DNA of 64,000 nucleotides from Dipylidium caninum (GCA_017562135.1 QEYB01000228.1:434001-498000), one strand, 5' to 3'; shown: positions 23,846 to 36,849, counted from the first letter of the stretch. Notes: a model not told the origin generated them from the letters alone. Numbers and translations are program-made.

Positions 23846-25466
23846 TTCAGCCTCATAATGTTCAACGACATTTTTTCAGCTCGCCGGTGTCTTCCAAAAT
23901 CTTTATCCTTTGAAGAACACGGAGGATGGAATGACGATTGGGGTAAACATAGAAAGCATTTACACAGGAGAACTCGCGTCGAGGTTGACGCTAGACGGTC
24001 TTTGTCGCAATCGCTCGTGGGGCCTTCGGAATTTGACATCAAATCTGGCCAGGGCGATGGCCCTTTTCTTCCCCTTTCGCTCCCGCCGTCAGCCAGGCTC
24101 TCTGCTTGACACGCGACATCTCACTGGGGGCGGTGAGTCTAGTGCAGCTGCGTAGTTGCCCCGTCCGGCTTCTCGGAGAGTCGGCCGAAGACGAGGTGAA
24201 AGAGTAGTGATGACACAAGACACCAACTTCCCACTTTGGCAGAAGGCAAAGAGATTCAGCTTTACAAGTCACACAAAAAAACTACACCCGAAGAGGGTGG
24301 AGGTGAGAAAGTCGAGTGTCTTGATGACAGGGCCTCCACGTGAGATGTGGATTTCCTTCCGCCACAGCCCGACTGCGAGGGGGAGTTTGGCCACTCACCT
24401 CCCGCGCCTCAGTCCTCATTCTGGAATGTGCGAAGGGCGGGGGCGGCCTTCGTCTCTGCCGACTGGGGTAGAAATGGTAAGATTTGGCGATAACCGACAG
24501 GAAGGAGGAAACTTCTCGGGGCGTCTGAAAATCAGGCAAGCCGATGACAGGTCGCTTCCCACCCGCGTAGTAAGCGCCCAGCGGTGAAGGTGAAGCTGAG
24601 CATCCCGATTTCAAAACATCCTCGCCCTCACTCAGTGGGAATGTGGACGTTGTTGGGACGAAACGGGGGTCCACTTGCATCTTGAGACTGCCGAAAGACG
24701 CTACAAATGTGCGTCCGGAAGGCGGGACAGTTGACGCTGAAAGGCAGACGTCCGATTATTCCCGCCAAGGAGGAGGCAAGTGGACGAGCCGACCTACCGC
24801 AAGACCAGCGAAGGTGTGTGGCGTCCGGGGATTTGCCGGCGGTCCACGGCGTTGGGGTTGGACAGACGGGACGAAGACGGGCGGAATGAGAAGGAGAAAG
24901 CACGGCGAAAGGAGGAATGGAGAGAAGGGGAGGGGAAGAGGGGCCGGGTTGGGGGGCCTAGGGTTGGTGGCAGACGAGGCTGCGAGAGGTCCGCGAACAG
25001 GGCCGTAGTGCCTCAGAATGCAACATTGGAAAGTAGTTGAAATGCTCCCCCGCTGTTCGGACGATTTCTTTGACGGTGGCATAAGATTGAAGTACGAAGT
25101 GGACACAATTGTGGACCCCTCGGCTTGAAACCACGGAGAAGAAAAGTTGGCTAAATGTGCAAGTGAAGAAGGTGCTGACTAAACAGATTTCGGACATCTT
25201 ACGTGGACGAGTTCACTCGATTTTGCAAGAGGCGGCAGCTATGATGCTAAATCAGGGACGGAAATGTCGACGGTGGGGAAGTCCACACGCTAGTCATGGC
25301 TAATGAGTCTAGACGCGACTAAATGGGCGTTGTTATTGTGACTATCGTGTCACCCTGCACGTTAATATAATCTCGTCCGAAAAGGAGAACCGCCAACTCA
25401 GGCAACAGTGGACACGCGATAGTCATCTGTAGTCCAGGGCGTCTAACAGCCCGACGCCGCCTTCGC

Positions 25467-26374
25467 CTCCTCCTCCACCTCGCCGTCTCGTCAGCCTTTT
25501 CATTCTCCTCCAGCCAGCCCACTGTCTCGCCCGCACTACTCATATTTCGTCGTCGCACACGGACACGGTGGCTGCGTGGGCTGCAGCCTCATCTTTACCG
25601 GGACAATCTCCATGTCTGGAACACTCTCCTGCCCATGGACACACACGCACACACACACACACACACACTCGACACTAGAGAAGAGGACACCCACTCGTCG
25701 CGTGTTACGCGACACCGACTGCGAGGGCGAGGAGACGTGTCGCAGACGAGACAGAGAGGATGTGGTAGAGACTAGTGGGAGCGTGGCATTGTAACGTGGA
25801 GCGGCAGTAGGCATTTGTGGAGAGGTCGGCGAGGCGGTAGAGAGACGGAGGTAAGTCAGTTCCTCATCCCTCAAGCCTCTGTCACCAGTCGCCAGGCACA
25901 ACTTGAGGCGCCTGGCTGGACCTTGGGTTGCATTAGGCACTCTTCGGAAGGGAGGAATGGCAAGTCGAGAAAGTCTTTCACATGCTAGGGTGCGTCCACC
26001 ACTAGCTGTGGTTGCACAGGTTGCAGCGACAAATAACGTGGTCAAGGGCGTCACCGACACCACTGCGGACGTGTCGACAACTCTTTGGAATCAGATGTGC
26101 TAAAGCGACAGACAAAGTATAAATCGCCTCTGAGTCAGTCGTTGTCCAGACGACGTCGTCGCCCTCACTACTGTGTGTGTCACATGGAGCAGACTCTTCC
26201 TCACGTCTACGACTGCCTTTTCCCCTCCTCCAGTCGAACTGTTGAGATCGCGGTCAGCCAAGCATCCGGATCCTCCTGTGCCACCTCGAGCGTGACATCT
26301 TCGTCTTCCTCCTAACCGAGTCTCGCTCACTCTCTCTTCCTCTCTCTCTCTGTGTGGTCTGGAGTTGTTGTGTC
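25467..26374 (+). repeat. Left arm of second inverted repeat
   Basis: This matches the reverse complement of 27266-28232 almost along its whole length, with sharp edges at both ends. It contains a CA run (25639-25668). Open frames in both directions are shared by the two arms, but they are low in complexity and rich in Arg and Ser, with no recognised domain. The arms are much more alike than those of the repeat around robo, so this inversion is younger. Confidence 0.85.
25639..25668. repeat. AC run in inverted-repeat arm
   Basis: About 30 nt of AC with one G interruption; its partner is 28035-28060. Confidence 0.9.
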
Positions 26375-27265
26375 CTATTATGAAAAAGCTTGCCTTAAAC
26401 AAGCCCCTGAGGCTCCCACCCTCCTCGCTCGCCACCATTGCTTTCTTTTCCCCTTGTCTGCGTGATAGAATACTGGCGACACTCCACTTGTCATCAGCAT
26501 GCCTATGGCATTCTCTCAACCCGGAGGAAATTGCTAACCTCCACCTCCTCTAGTCGGGAAAATGCTGGTCCGCCTAGTCGTCTCGATGTCGGTGGGGAGG
26601 ACGGAAATGTGACGCCATGCGCCATGAAGCCCCACGTGTCGAAGAAGGAGAATGCGTTTCCTTCAGCTACCGAGTGTATTTTGACACGCCGATCTCCTAC
26701 TTATTTTCTATCCAGCGTGCGAAAGAAGACCGCGGTTGTTTCCCACTTCTCAAACGGGAACAGTTGAGAGGAACTCGAGTATTCGTTGCCTTTGTAGGAC
26801 GTCTAATGCGATCTGGGGAAGCAAGCCACGAATTCGGGCTACGCCTCCCCGGCGAACTCCGGCATTAGAACTAAGGAGCAGTTAAATTTTTCATAGGTTT
26901 GGGTCAATTTCACTGTTCGCGTTGGTGCAGTAGAGAAAAAAGCTTCGGGTGTCCAATTAGCAATACGAATGCACCTGGAATAGCAAAATGTCGAATGCTG
27001 GTGCCTTGGGAGGTGAGAGAAAAAAGCAGGGAGAAGATACACCATGCCCCGAACACATACATGCTGGGCGGCGGGAGGATAACGAGGAGAAAGCCATCAG
27101 GAGGACATTTGGCCCCGCTGCTCACAGGGCCTCCGAAGGGAGTGAATTGGAAGGCGGGACACATCCCAAAAAGAGGCCTTTTCCGGGGTGCATTCCACTT
27201 GAAGTAAGAGAGAGTGGCTTAGTCTGGCTTCGCGCCTCACGAAAAGGTGATGGGATTTTGCCCGA
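26375..27265. other. Spacer (loop) between the arms of the second inverted repeat
   Basis: About 890 bp of single-copy sequence. Short open frames occur on both strands, but none is recognisable or bounded by convincing splice signals. I see no gene here. Confidence 0.6.
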
Positions 27266-27701
27266 GACACAACAACTCCAGACCACACAGAGAGAGAGAG
27301 GAAGAGAGAGTGAGCGAGACTCGGTTAGGAGGAAGACGAAGATGTCACGCTCGAGGTGGCACAGGAGGATCCGGATGCTTGGCTGACCGCGATCTCAACA
27401 GTTCGACTGGAGGAGGGGAAAAGGCAGTCGTAGACGTGAGGAAGAGTCTGCTCCCATGTGACACACAGTGGTGAGGGCGATCGACGTCGTCTGGACAACG
27501 ACTGACTCAGAGGCGATTTATACTTTGTCTGTCGGCTTTAGCACATCTGATTCCACCGAGTTGTCGACACGTCCGCAGTGGGTGTCGGTGACGCCCCTTG
27601 ACCACGTTATTTGTCGCTGCAACCTGTGCAACCACAGCTGGTGGTGGAAGCACCCTAGCACGTGAAAGACTTTCTCGACTTGCCATTCCTCCCTTCCCGA
27701 G

Positions 27702-27750
27702 TCCCCAGTGCCCAGTGCCCAGTGCCTAATGCCCAGTGTCCAATGCCCAA
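27702..27750. repeat. Small minisatellite of AGTGCCC-type units in one inverted-repeat arm
   Basis: Repeats of roughly 7-10 bp built on AGTGCCC and AATGCCC. The other arm has only a single AGTGCCTAATGC-like unit at the matching place, so the expansion arose after the arms separated. Confidence 0.7.
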
Positions 27751-28034
27751 GGTCCAGCGCCCACCTTGGCCGCATCATTCGTTGCGGCTGCCTGGCCGAG
27801 ACGACCGGGAGGGGGAGTGGTGACAGAGGCTTGAGGGGATGAGGAACTGATTACCTCCCTCTCTACCGCCTCTCCGACCTCTCCACAAATGCCTACTGCG
27901 CTCCACGTTACAATGCCACTCTCCCACTAGTCTCTACGGCATCCTCTCTGTCTCGTCTGCGACACGTCTCCTCGCCCTCGCAGTCGGTGTCGCGTAAACC
28001 ACGCGACGAGTGGGTGTCCTTTCTCTAGTGTCGA

Positions 28035-28060
28035 GTGTGTGTGTGTGTGTGTGTGTGTGT
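28035..28060. repeat. TG run in inverted-repeat arm
   Basis: 26 nt of pure TG, the reverse complement of the AC run at 25639-25668 in the other arm. Confidence 0.9.
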
Positions 28061-28232
28061 CCATGGGCAGGAGAGTGTTCCAGACATGGAGATTGTCCCG
28101 GTAAAGATGAGGCTGCAGCCCACGCAGCCACCGTGTCCGTGTGCGACGACGAAATATGAGTAGTGCGGGCGAGACAGTGGGCTGGCTGGAGGAGAATGAA
28201 AAGGCTGACGAGACGGCGAGGTGGAGGAGGAG

Positions 28233-30766
28233 TAGGGTCAGTAGCCTCCCCGAAGGAGAAGTGAAGGTCGTCTGTCCAGAGTTGCTTGGGTTGGTGGTCC
28301 TACTGCTTTAAACAATGTCGCACTAGCATTAACCGTGACGAGAGCCTCTTGTTGTCCTATTAGCTAAATACACTGTTGCCAAGTTGAACCTCTCCTGTCC
28401 TACTCCCCTCTCCCTTCCCAGCGTCCTCCCTCCGTCGCTTTATGGCAGCCTCCGGGCAATTACAGCCATAAAACAAACAATACATTTCCATAGCAATATC
28501 CGCCTATCTCTGGGCACATCAGTGAGTGCAGTTAATTCAAACAACGCCTTTTCACTCTGTGAATAATAGTTGCGGTTTATTGCTCCCTTGACACATCCGA
28601 CAGTGGCCAGAAGTGCAACCCACACGCCAATTTTGCCCATTGCGCGGATAGGTCGCCGCCTCGGCGATGCTAGTGGCCGGGATGGGCGACCTTCTAACTC
28701 CGGACACCAACTCGCCTTTGTTCGACGGGCCTGCGGACGGTGGAGATGAGGCGTCGATCTCACCTGAGGCCAGAAACTTGCTTCCCCCAAGTTCCGTATT
28801 TGAGATAAAGGCCTTCGCCTTTCCGGCCGCCTCAGCGTTGAGGCATTAAATTGCACTTCACTTTGTCACAAGATGTGCCACCCCCTCCGCAGTTGCTAAT
28901 TCTGACTATGATGAGGAGGCTGCTGCTAATGTTATATTTTGTATGGCAATTAATAGTCCCCTGTCCTGGGGAAGGCGAGAGCGTGTGGTGTGGCGGGGAG
29001 TAGGGATAGAAATGGGACAAAAAGTGAGCACGCTGCTTTCCTTCCCCGCCCAAACGGCGAGGGCGGAGGCGAAGAGTTGGTGGGAGATGCACCGGAGCTG
29101 GGGGGCGGAGAGGGAGGGGGGGGAGCACGGCAAAGTGGTCTTTTGGGGGATAGGCAAGTTTGGCTGTTGCACGTGAAAAGAACATTTCGGTACACCACAA
29201 CCACGCCTCGTCGCAGCGTTCCACGCGGCTGTCAGATATGCCGCAGTGCACACTGTCGGTCGCCAGTTCAATTAACCTGACCTCAGCACTAACGAATTGG
29301 CACTCGGTGTAGGGCTACGACGCAACCGGAGCTAATAACAGTCATTGTGCCCCGCGAAGTGTCCTCCGGTTTAGTAAATTGCCTGGCTTCTACGTTTGTA
29401 AAGGGGGGGTAGACAGTCCGAAGCGGACACCATCTTCGAAGGTCGTCAAACCGCTCGGAAGAGGAGAAGAATGGCGGATGTCCATTTGTATCCATCCTCG
29501 GGTTGATTATTCAAAGTATAGTCGATCTGCTAAGTGGACGGAGGTGTCTCCATCGACTCAGACTCTCAGAGAAGCAGCACCCCAATGGGCAAGCAGGCCT
29601 TGTTTGGGCATGTGTGTGTGTGGCACTCGTTGACAGGTTAATGGGTAGCGCGAAAGGGGTTAATTGCCGGACGTAGGAAAGGTTAGGGCGGCTTATAAGT
29701 ACACTCTAGCGCTCCCCACGTCCCACAAGCCACCATTCTTACCTTAATTTTTCGCCCAAAGTGTACAGTCTCTCTCTCTCTTGCGCCGGGATTAGGAACG
29801 ATCTGCTCCACACGACGGGCTGGCCACCTTTCGAATCTGATATTGGACAATCTTGCCACTGGTAATTTAGAGGATGGGCAGGAAGCCACTGGGGCACATA
29901 AACGGTCGTTCGGAGCACCCGACGAGTCGAGGCGATGAAGGGACAGCGCCGCTTCTGCCCTTCTCGCACACGATGTTTACTTTGGCCCGCCCGAAAGGTT
30001 CGACGCACACCTACGCCTCAAGTCCACTCCACCTCATTTTCAAGCGGTTGCCGAGTGCTCCGGTCTGAGCCCTCTCTGGGGTCTGTCGCGAGGCGTAGAG
30101 GAGACAAGGTGATGCCGTTCTGAGCCCTGTTGTGTATCCTCAGCCGAGGACGCTAACACCTGCTCCGGCCCAACGAAGCCTTCACGTCTGGTACGGTTTA
30201 AAGCCTATAAAAGCGGTAATTACTACTTCCTCCGCCACCGCCACCACTACCACAGGGGGATAAGGTCACCGCCTTTCGGCGGCCCCTTAGCATCTCCAAT
30301 CATGTTCGCGAGTTACGGACGCGTCTCACCCAACAGCCATCGTTGACACGGTAGTGAGAAAGGCGTGTCACACATGTGTGACGCTGGGCTTCGCTTTGCA
30401 GTGGGAGGCAGCGAGTGGGGGAGTAAAAGCCATATTGTTCAGCTAGCGATTGACCACGCGGATGATACTCTCTTGGAGAGGGTGGACCCCTTGACGGAGT
30501 GCAAATCCCGCTGCCCTGCCCTGCCCTGCCCCGCCCCGCCCGCCCTTGCCTCCAGATTCTGCCTCGAGTATACTTTCTGCCAACTCTGCGACCACCCACC
30601 CACCTGCCTACCCACCCACACAACCACACAACCACAGCCTGCAGTCGAGGCTGCAGGCATGCTGTGTTTTACGCGGTGGGATGATTTATTATTAATAAGT
30701 GTGACAATGCCCATTTTGGGAGTGAGGCAGGCTTATCGCCCTCACACAAACACGACACACAAACCC
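28233..30766. other. No gene recognised
   Basis: Single-copy sequence with the palindrome at 30367 and a CCCTG/CCCCG pentamer-like stretch near 30510-30545. No supported coding region. Confidence 0.55.
30367..30382. repeat. 16-bp palindrome, copy 7 (perfect)
   Basis: Centre ACATGT. Perfectly self-complementary, and identical to the copy at 34673. Confidence 0.85.
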
Positions 30767-30767
30767 A

Positions 30768-30785
30768 CCCACACACACACACACA
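30768..30785. repeat. AC run
   Basis: 18 nt of AC just before copy 1 of the 30.8-kb tandem duplication, in a wider CA/CCCA-rich stretch from 30743. Confidence 0.85.
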
Positions 30786-30788
30786 AGT

Positions 30789-31687
30789 ACTTACACACGT
30801 AGAAGCAGAGAGACGAGTGTCGGTAATGGCAACGAGCACTTTGGGGGCTGGGTGTTTGAGGAAAAGTGAGGAGAGAGTGGGTTATGGGAGAAATATGGGC
30901 ACCTTTTTGTTGTTCACTTTCCACGAATGGACTATCTGGTCATTTGGACATACATGCGACTGAAATTGGAGCATACAGGCAATCAGATTCGGAGATAAAG
31001 CGACAGGAAGCTCATGGATTTCGCTTTCCTTGTGGGACGAGCTCTAACCACCTCCCAAACGTGTCACTGTCTCATTAGTTCTCGAATCCTCGCGGGTGCA
31101 GGCATAAAGTCTTCGATATCGCAAGACAACATTCCCCTTCCTCGAGGAAATCCTCTCCACAATTTGTGTCGCCTCCACTCGGACGAACTGTAAGTCGAGG
31201 GCAGTTGACCAATCAAATTGCGTGGTGTCAAGGTCGACTGGACGCTGAGTGATCACGAGTGATGGGTGAAGAGAGAGTGGGGGAACAAGTCGCCTTTGGA
31301 CTCCCATTGCTAACAAATTGCGTTAATGTCGTTGTTCTACCAAGTCTAATTTGTCATTCGTGACAAGTGTCAGTCATAAATGAATCTGCGACCACCGAGG
31401 AGATGCTCAGCACTCCTTTCTTATTGCCGCCCGAGATATAACCAATGTTAAACAAAACTTTAACTTTTCCGTTTGCCGTCTCTGACCTGAATCAAGTCAC
31501 CTATATCGAGGTAATTATGTACCAAATGAGGGGTGATTAACCTGCGTCACAAGTGTGTGACACGGTGCATTAACAGATGCCTCTCGTCCTTCAATTTCAA
31601 ACGGCCAAACTAGAAAAAGTACTTTCCTTTAGGGATGTGGCGGGCAATCGGCCGCACATTTGATTCCAACCTCATCCTCACGCACGT
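30789..31687 (+). repeat. Tandem duplication, copy 1
   Basis: Direct repeat of 31688-32835. Colinear matches occur at 30789-30960 with 31688-31860, at 31030-31070 with 32275-32315, and very strongly at 31140-31315 with 32377-32555. Copy 2 is longer by about 340 bp of inserted sequence. No coding potential recognised. Both copies carry a CCAAT box and one GTCAC-N6-GTGAC palindrome near the end. Confidence 0.85.
31546..31561. repeat. 16-bp palindrome, copy 8
   Basis: Centre AAGTGT. In copy 1 of the 30.8-32.8 kb duplication. Confidence 0.8.
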
Positions 31688-32835
31688 ACTTACTCACGGG
31701 AAGGCAAAGAGATAAATGTCGGTAGTGGCAACGAGCACTTTAAGGGCAGGTTGAGTAAGAGAGAGAGAGAGAGCGATGAGAGTAGGTCGTGAAGAGGAAA
31801 TACGAGCACCTCAATGATTTTCACACTCTGTGAATGGACTGTCGGGTCATTTGGGTGGTGAGAGCGTTCATAGGACACTGGCGGGTCAGGCGACTTCTGT
31901 GAGGGGAGTTGGAAAACACCTCGGGGAATAAAAAAAGGTTGACAGCATAAGTACCCGTTTCAAAACTAAACAGGAGGAGAGGAGCAGCGCGCCGACAGTT
32001 GAGGAGTAAACAAAGGAGATGTACAAATCCTTCTTTGTAGAATTATTTTGCAGGTTTTTGTTGTAGACGTCCTCAGTTGCATTTTGAGCAATTAACTGCT
32101 AGTATAAAAGTCTTTTTCTGCGCTTGTTAAGCCAGTTAGAGATTTATTTTAACATCTTTTGCGAGCGTCACTTCTGTGGGATGCCGACTATAATTAAAAG
32201 ACCTAGATGTGATTGAAACGAGATTATACAGTCGGCGGTAAAGCCTCATGACGCATGTGGATGTCACTACTCCACTGGCACGAGCTCTTACCACTTCGCA
32301 AACGTGTCGCTGTCTCATTAAATACTGATTTTTAGTGAATGTAGGCTTAAGTTAATAGATGTTGCCAGTCTACATTCCTCGAGGAAATCCTCTCCACAAT
32401 TTGTGTCGCCTCCACTCGGACGAACTTTAAGCCGAGGGCAGTTTACCAATCAAATGGCGCGGTGTCAAGGTCGATTGGACGCTGAGTGATTACGAGTGAT
32501 GGGTGAAGAGAGAGTGGGGGTACAAGTCGCCTTTGGACTCCCATTGCTCACAAAAAGCGCCAAGTCAGTCACAAATGGCACTGCGACAACCGAGGGAGGC
32601 CGAGCACTCCTCCCTCATAAATCCGTGCTATCCACGCTGTCAAGCACAACTTTTCATTGTGGCCGAGCCAACTTTCTCCTTACTCAAAGTAATTATCTGC
32701 CTAAGGACGGTTAAATAACTTGCGTCACGTATGTGTGACTGCTGTGTATCAACTGGTTCTCGTAGCCACTCGTGTTCAAACAGCCAAAGTGGAAAAAAGT
32801 ACTTTCCCTCCCCGATGTGACCAACAATCTACAGT
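31688..32835 (+). repeat. Tandem duplication, copy 2 (with about 340-bp insertion)
   Basis: Second copy of the unit at 30789-31687, directly adjacent. The extra sequence, roughly 31880-32260, has no counterpart in copy 1. The palindrome at 32724 matches the one at 31546 while the sequence around it has diverged. Confidence 0.85.
32724..32739. repeat. 16-bp palindrome, copy 9
   Basis: Centre GTATGT. In copy 2 of the 30.8-32.8 kb duplication, orthologous to the one at 31546 but with a different centre. Confidence 0.8.
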
Positions 32836-33698
32836 CTATTTTAACCGAATCAGTTAATGCTTTGCCGAAGTCGAGTGCCAACTAGATCCATTAATCATCC
32901 GGCCTTCGTCGTACTTCTTCATTCCGCCATCCGGCCCGCTTAAAAGCCACGAAATCAGCCGCAGAACTGCCGACTCCCTCAATCCTCGTGGCTCCTTACT
33001 GCTTCCGGGCGCAGTCGGTCCCCTAGCCCCTCCCACAGACAGGCTTCCGGCTGTGAACATTGGTAACTGACGGTTAACGCAACGGCTGCCCGTGTTATAA
33101 AAGTCCGTGAAAACTCGTTGACAAAATTAAATAAAATAGCACAATTCAGGCCAATGGTACCCGCGGTGGTGGAGACGGGGAGTGGGGCGGCCGAGGATTA
33201 GTCTAATCAGGCTGGAGGCATTTGCAGTTGTGATGTGCACTTTCGAGTCCCCGTTGACAGTCGCAAATGCGAGCTGACGACGGGGAAATTTACATTCCCA
33301 AATCAAATTAACTCAACCCAGCAACAGCGTCACCTCGTCTGGCAGATGAATTAATTTCGGCGACCGGATGAATGGAGGCCGGCAGTTTCGATTAATCCGC
33401 CCGCCACCTACTGGCCTTCCAGGCTGCCGTGGAGCCAAGATGAGGTCGAAACCAGTGTGTCCAGATTGCACCCGACCCGAAGGCACTGGACTTCCTCCTC
33501 CGAGAAGCGGGAATTCGCTAAACTGTCCGAAAGCGCTTGCATTACCACTTTTTTAGCCGTCGTCCTCGCACGAGATAGCGGAGCACCGAAGGCGAGTGTA
33601 CGGGGTGTGTGCGTGTGGCCTCAACTCCCAGTGTGTCACTGTCCCCTCACTGCGTCGCCTCGTCGTCCTGCCTCTCTCCACTTGGCTTCCTGTTTCTA

Positions 33699-33705
33699 TC
33701 TCTCT

Positions 33706-33743
<38 letters not shown>
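33699..33743. repeat. TC dinucleotide run
   Basis: About 45 nt of TC with one interruption. Isolated, outside the larger repeats. Confidence 0.9.
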
Positions 33744-33745
<2 letters not shown>

Positions 33746-34672
33746 TCTGTGACTGCATCCTGCGTCTTTTTGTGTCGCTGACTAACGCCAATACGACACT
33801 GTGGTAGGTGCGAGGCTGGCTGACATTATGAGCTCTTTCACGGCACAGGCGACCTGTTTTTGCCTGATGGGAGACTTTTTCGACCCCTTTAAAAGAGTCC
33901 CTGATCAAAGCTATCTTCCACTAGGACGCGGGAAGGAGCCTTTCGCTTTCAACACAAAGACGAAGGTGAAGGCGAGGCGACTAACCGCGGTTTCGACGAA
34001 CTTATCCTCCACCCTCGCAATCGGTGAGAAGAGTCGAACAACGAAGGAGTAGCGAAAAGGAATCTCCTGACCGCGGTGATCGGAAGGGCATGAGAGGACC
34101 GTAGGAAGGCACAAGAATGCTGACGCAGCGGAGTAAGCGAAACCACGCCTTTTTGTCCCAACCTAATGTTTCTCTCTCCTCATCTCGCCCACCCGCCCGC
34201 TCGCCCACCCGCTCGCCCGGCCCGACGACGTTTCTCTGCGCGTGACATACCACCCACCGCGCCTGGGCGAGTCTGCGACGTAGCCACACTTTTTCACCAG
34301 CAGTACGACGCCGGACGAGCCTGGACGCTGCGCCGCTGGCCGAGGCTGTGTGCGCGCACAAGCAGTCAAAGTAGTAAGGTAGTCATTGACAATTAACCTA
34401 AATAAATTAGCATTCCTTCTTAGGCTGTGGGAATTAATGCTCCCACGCGTCCTATCAACGACTCTCGCACGTCAACACTTAGGCTGACTAAGAAGCGGGG
34501 GACGGGAAGGGACCGGGCGGGGGGCGGAGCGGGACTTCGTGACACTCGCTGTCAGTCGATGTCTTGTGCGGTAGAGGCGCCTCGCAGGCACGGGGATAAG
34601 TTTCCGGCTTTTTGATCAAGGAAGCAACCACATCTGCATCGGTAATTTCCCTTAGAAGGGGAAAATTCATCC

Positions 34673-34688
34673 GTCACACATGTGTGAC
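34673..34688. repeat. 16-bp palindrome, copy 10 (perfect)
   Basis: Centre ACATGT. Flanks unrelated to the identical copy at 30367. Confidence 0.85.
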
Positions 34689-36454
34689 GCGAATATTTTA
34701 AATAACAGACAAACAAAAGTGTGCAATTTGTCAGTCAGAAGATGTTAAAAAGGTATGTCTCTTCCATCTTCTCTTGCCGCAAATAAACGTCTCGGCGAAA
34801 TACTGACATTTAGTGTTTAGTCGCAGCGCCGCAGGCTTCACCCTCCCCGCCCCGCCATGGCATCAAACGTGGCCTTCTCTCAAGGCTTACGTCTCACCTC
34901 TCCTCGTCTTGGTAACCTCTTCAAACTCCTGTTTTCCTTTTCCCCACCCCCGCGAAGCCGCCGAAAGAGAAAAGCCCCACCTACCGCAGACGGGTTTGCT
35001 CACGCCCCGGGCGAACAGGTCTGTCAGTCGGTCGGTCGGAGGCAGAGGCGTGAGTAAACCGGGAAGCTAAAAGATTGGCAGAACTCTGTCACCAGAGGCA
35101 AAAGGTGTAATGTCAGGGACGGGGGAGTGGAACATCGCCTCTCCATTCCGCTTAATACCCTGTCGGGGTCGGGATTGCGCGATTTTCCTGTCTCTTGTGC
35201 AATTGTTTACATGAAGTCAAATGGCATGGTGGGAAGAGTAATATTTTATGGTCATTGGCCTAATGGTCGACTGGTTATGCGACCGTGCAAACTCGGAGTT
35301 GTGTGTTGTGTTTGGCGAGCAAAGTGGGACGTGAATAAGGCTGATAGGTTAGTAGCACGCAGACGCCCCAGGTCCCCTTTCCCGCTCCCGGTCCCCGCTA
35401 CCATCTCCGGCGCCGCTGCTTCTTGTCACGGGAGGCGGCGAACGGCGAGGAATGCGCCCGCTCGACCAGTCCCGCTCGTCACGGTAACCGGGCCTGGGGT
35501 CGGTGGATGTCCAGCAGAGAATCGCCTGTTCAAGGGAAAGGGGGAGGCCACTTCGGAAGGTCGAAGCTTACGCCGCCTGCGGAGGACGAGATCGCGAAGA
35601 GGGCGGATGGAAACCATACTGTGTGGAGATGAGCACCGTGGTAGAGACGGGAGGAGCCGGTGAGAAGGGGTCAGAAGTTTTCTTGTCTCATAATTTCACT
35701 CTAATCTCCGCTGTGGAGGTGACAGACGCATCGGCTACAGCCAGCTAGTGCATTTCGTCCTTTAGAAGAATTTCGAGCTGTAACCGACTTCGCTGCTGGT
35801 CTGCCTCGTGTCAAAGGAAGTCATTCGACCGAAGTGGATGGTGGCAACTGGTCCTTGGCTTTCATATCCCCTCAACTCGTCCGCCTTCTAAGTAAAGGGG
35901 GGCAAACTGGAGGAGTTTCAAGCTCTGTCTCCTCCTCCTCCTTCCTTTCCTCCGCCTCCGTCACCGCCGTGGAGACCACAATCACAGTCGATGGTGAGAT
36001 TGACGTGCCTACATGTCCGGTAAAAGGGTCTCTCCCGAAGGGGTAGTCATTTTTCCCAACTGACTGACAAATCCACCTGCATTCGACTAAAAACGAGTCT
36101 TGGGAAGGGGGGGGGGGGGAGTGGAGGAGGGTTGGCGGTGCACGCGAAGTTAGTTAGCACAATGGGCTTCCCCTGAGGGACGCACGAGGTTGGGGTGGAG
36201 GGGGGAGTAACAGCTTTTTCGGACGCTTGACTGCACGTAGTGCACAGGATGAGAACGACCTAACAGGGAATACCAAATTTAGTTTCTACCTGACGGACAG
36301 TTTCGTGGTTACAGACGCACCTATTGCGTGTGGAAAGCATTTGAAGGTTGTACCCAGAGAAATGACCATGTCCGACTGTGGGTTGCTTCGCCTCCTGGCA
36401 GCTGCCACTAGCGGAGACGCCTTTGTCCAAATTGTCGTTCTTGAGCCGAAATAG

Positions 36455-36653
36455 GCCGAAAGTGACGGCGTTTCACGAGCCCCTTCGTGTCCACTTTCGC
36501 GAACGATTTGAACGGCCGGTGCCAGCGGCTGTTCGAGGCGCCGTGCCTCGGCCACCGCATGCGCCACACCCTACGGACACCATTCCAAAAGAAGCTCGCT
36601 TCGAGCTTGATGGAAAATTCGAATTTGAAAACGATTTTGTCGCCATAAACTGA
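36455..36653 (+). CDS. Candidate terminal coding exon, unrecognised
   Basis: After an AAATAG acceptor-like site the frame stays open to a TGA at 36651-36653. It encodes a Pro/Arg-rich stretch and an acidic, aromatic end (ARFELDGKFEFENDF). It faintly recalls FDF-type motifs but is not assignable. Confidence 0.13.
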
Positions 36654-36849
36654 AATCTGTCCAGTCCAATGTGATATGAGTAAGAAGGTCTACAGCAAGG
36701 CCGTGACTTTTCAATCTCGAAAGTGTTTAAATGCGCGGATCTTACTGCAACTGAGCAAATTCCTCTTCTTTCAAGGCCTATCATTTGTTTCGCTTTGGGA
36801 AGGCTACCTGGTGACAAGTCGAGACTCACATGCCATCTTTCTTTCGGCT

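Larger units (their letters stand above)
20925..25466. other. No gene recognised
   Basis: Holds the palindrome at 21802, GGTGGC-rich simple sequence near 22150-22190 and the repeat fragment at 23795. Frames on both strands are short and unremarkable. Confidence 0.55.
27266..28232 (-). repeat. Right arm of second inverted repeat
   Basis: Reverse-complement partner of 25467-26374. It is longer mainly because of a decamer-like expansion at 27702-27750. The CA run of the left arm appears here as a pure TG run at 28035-28060. Colinear matches run from near the spacer edge (27266-27300) to the outer edge (28200-28232). Confidence 0.85.
32836..36454. other. No gene confidently recognised
   Basis: Includes the TC run, the palindrome at 34673 and a G run at about 36108-36119. 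A plus frame at 33801-34052 ends near a GGTGAG donor-like site but has no recognisable domain. Confidence 0.5.

Noticed and set aside
35252..35310. tRNA-SINE-like GGCCTAATGGTCGACTGG segment
   Set aside because: No B box follows at a usable distance and no second copy was seen in the window.
36550..36650. FDF-like motif suggesting an LSM14-type protein
   Set aside because: Only a short aromatic-acidic stretch resembles it; the spacing does not fit and no Lsm domain is nearby.
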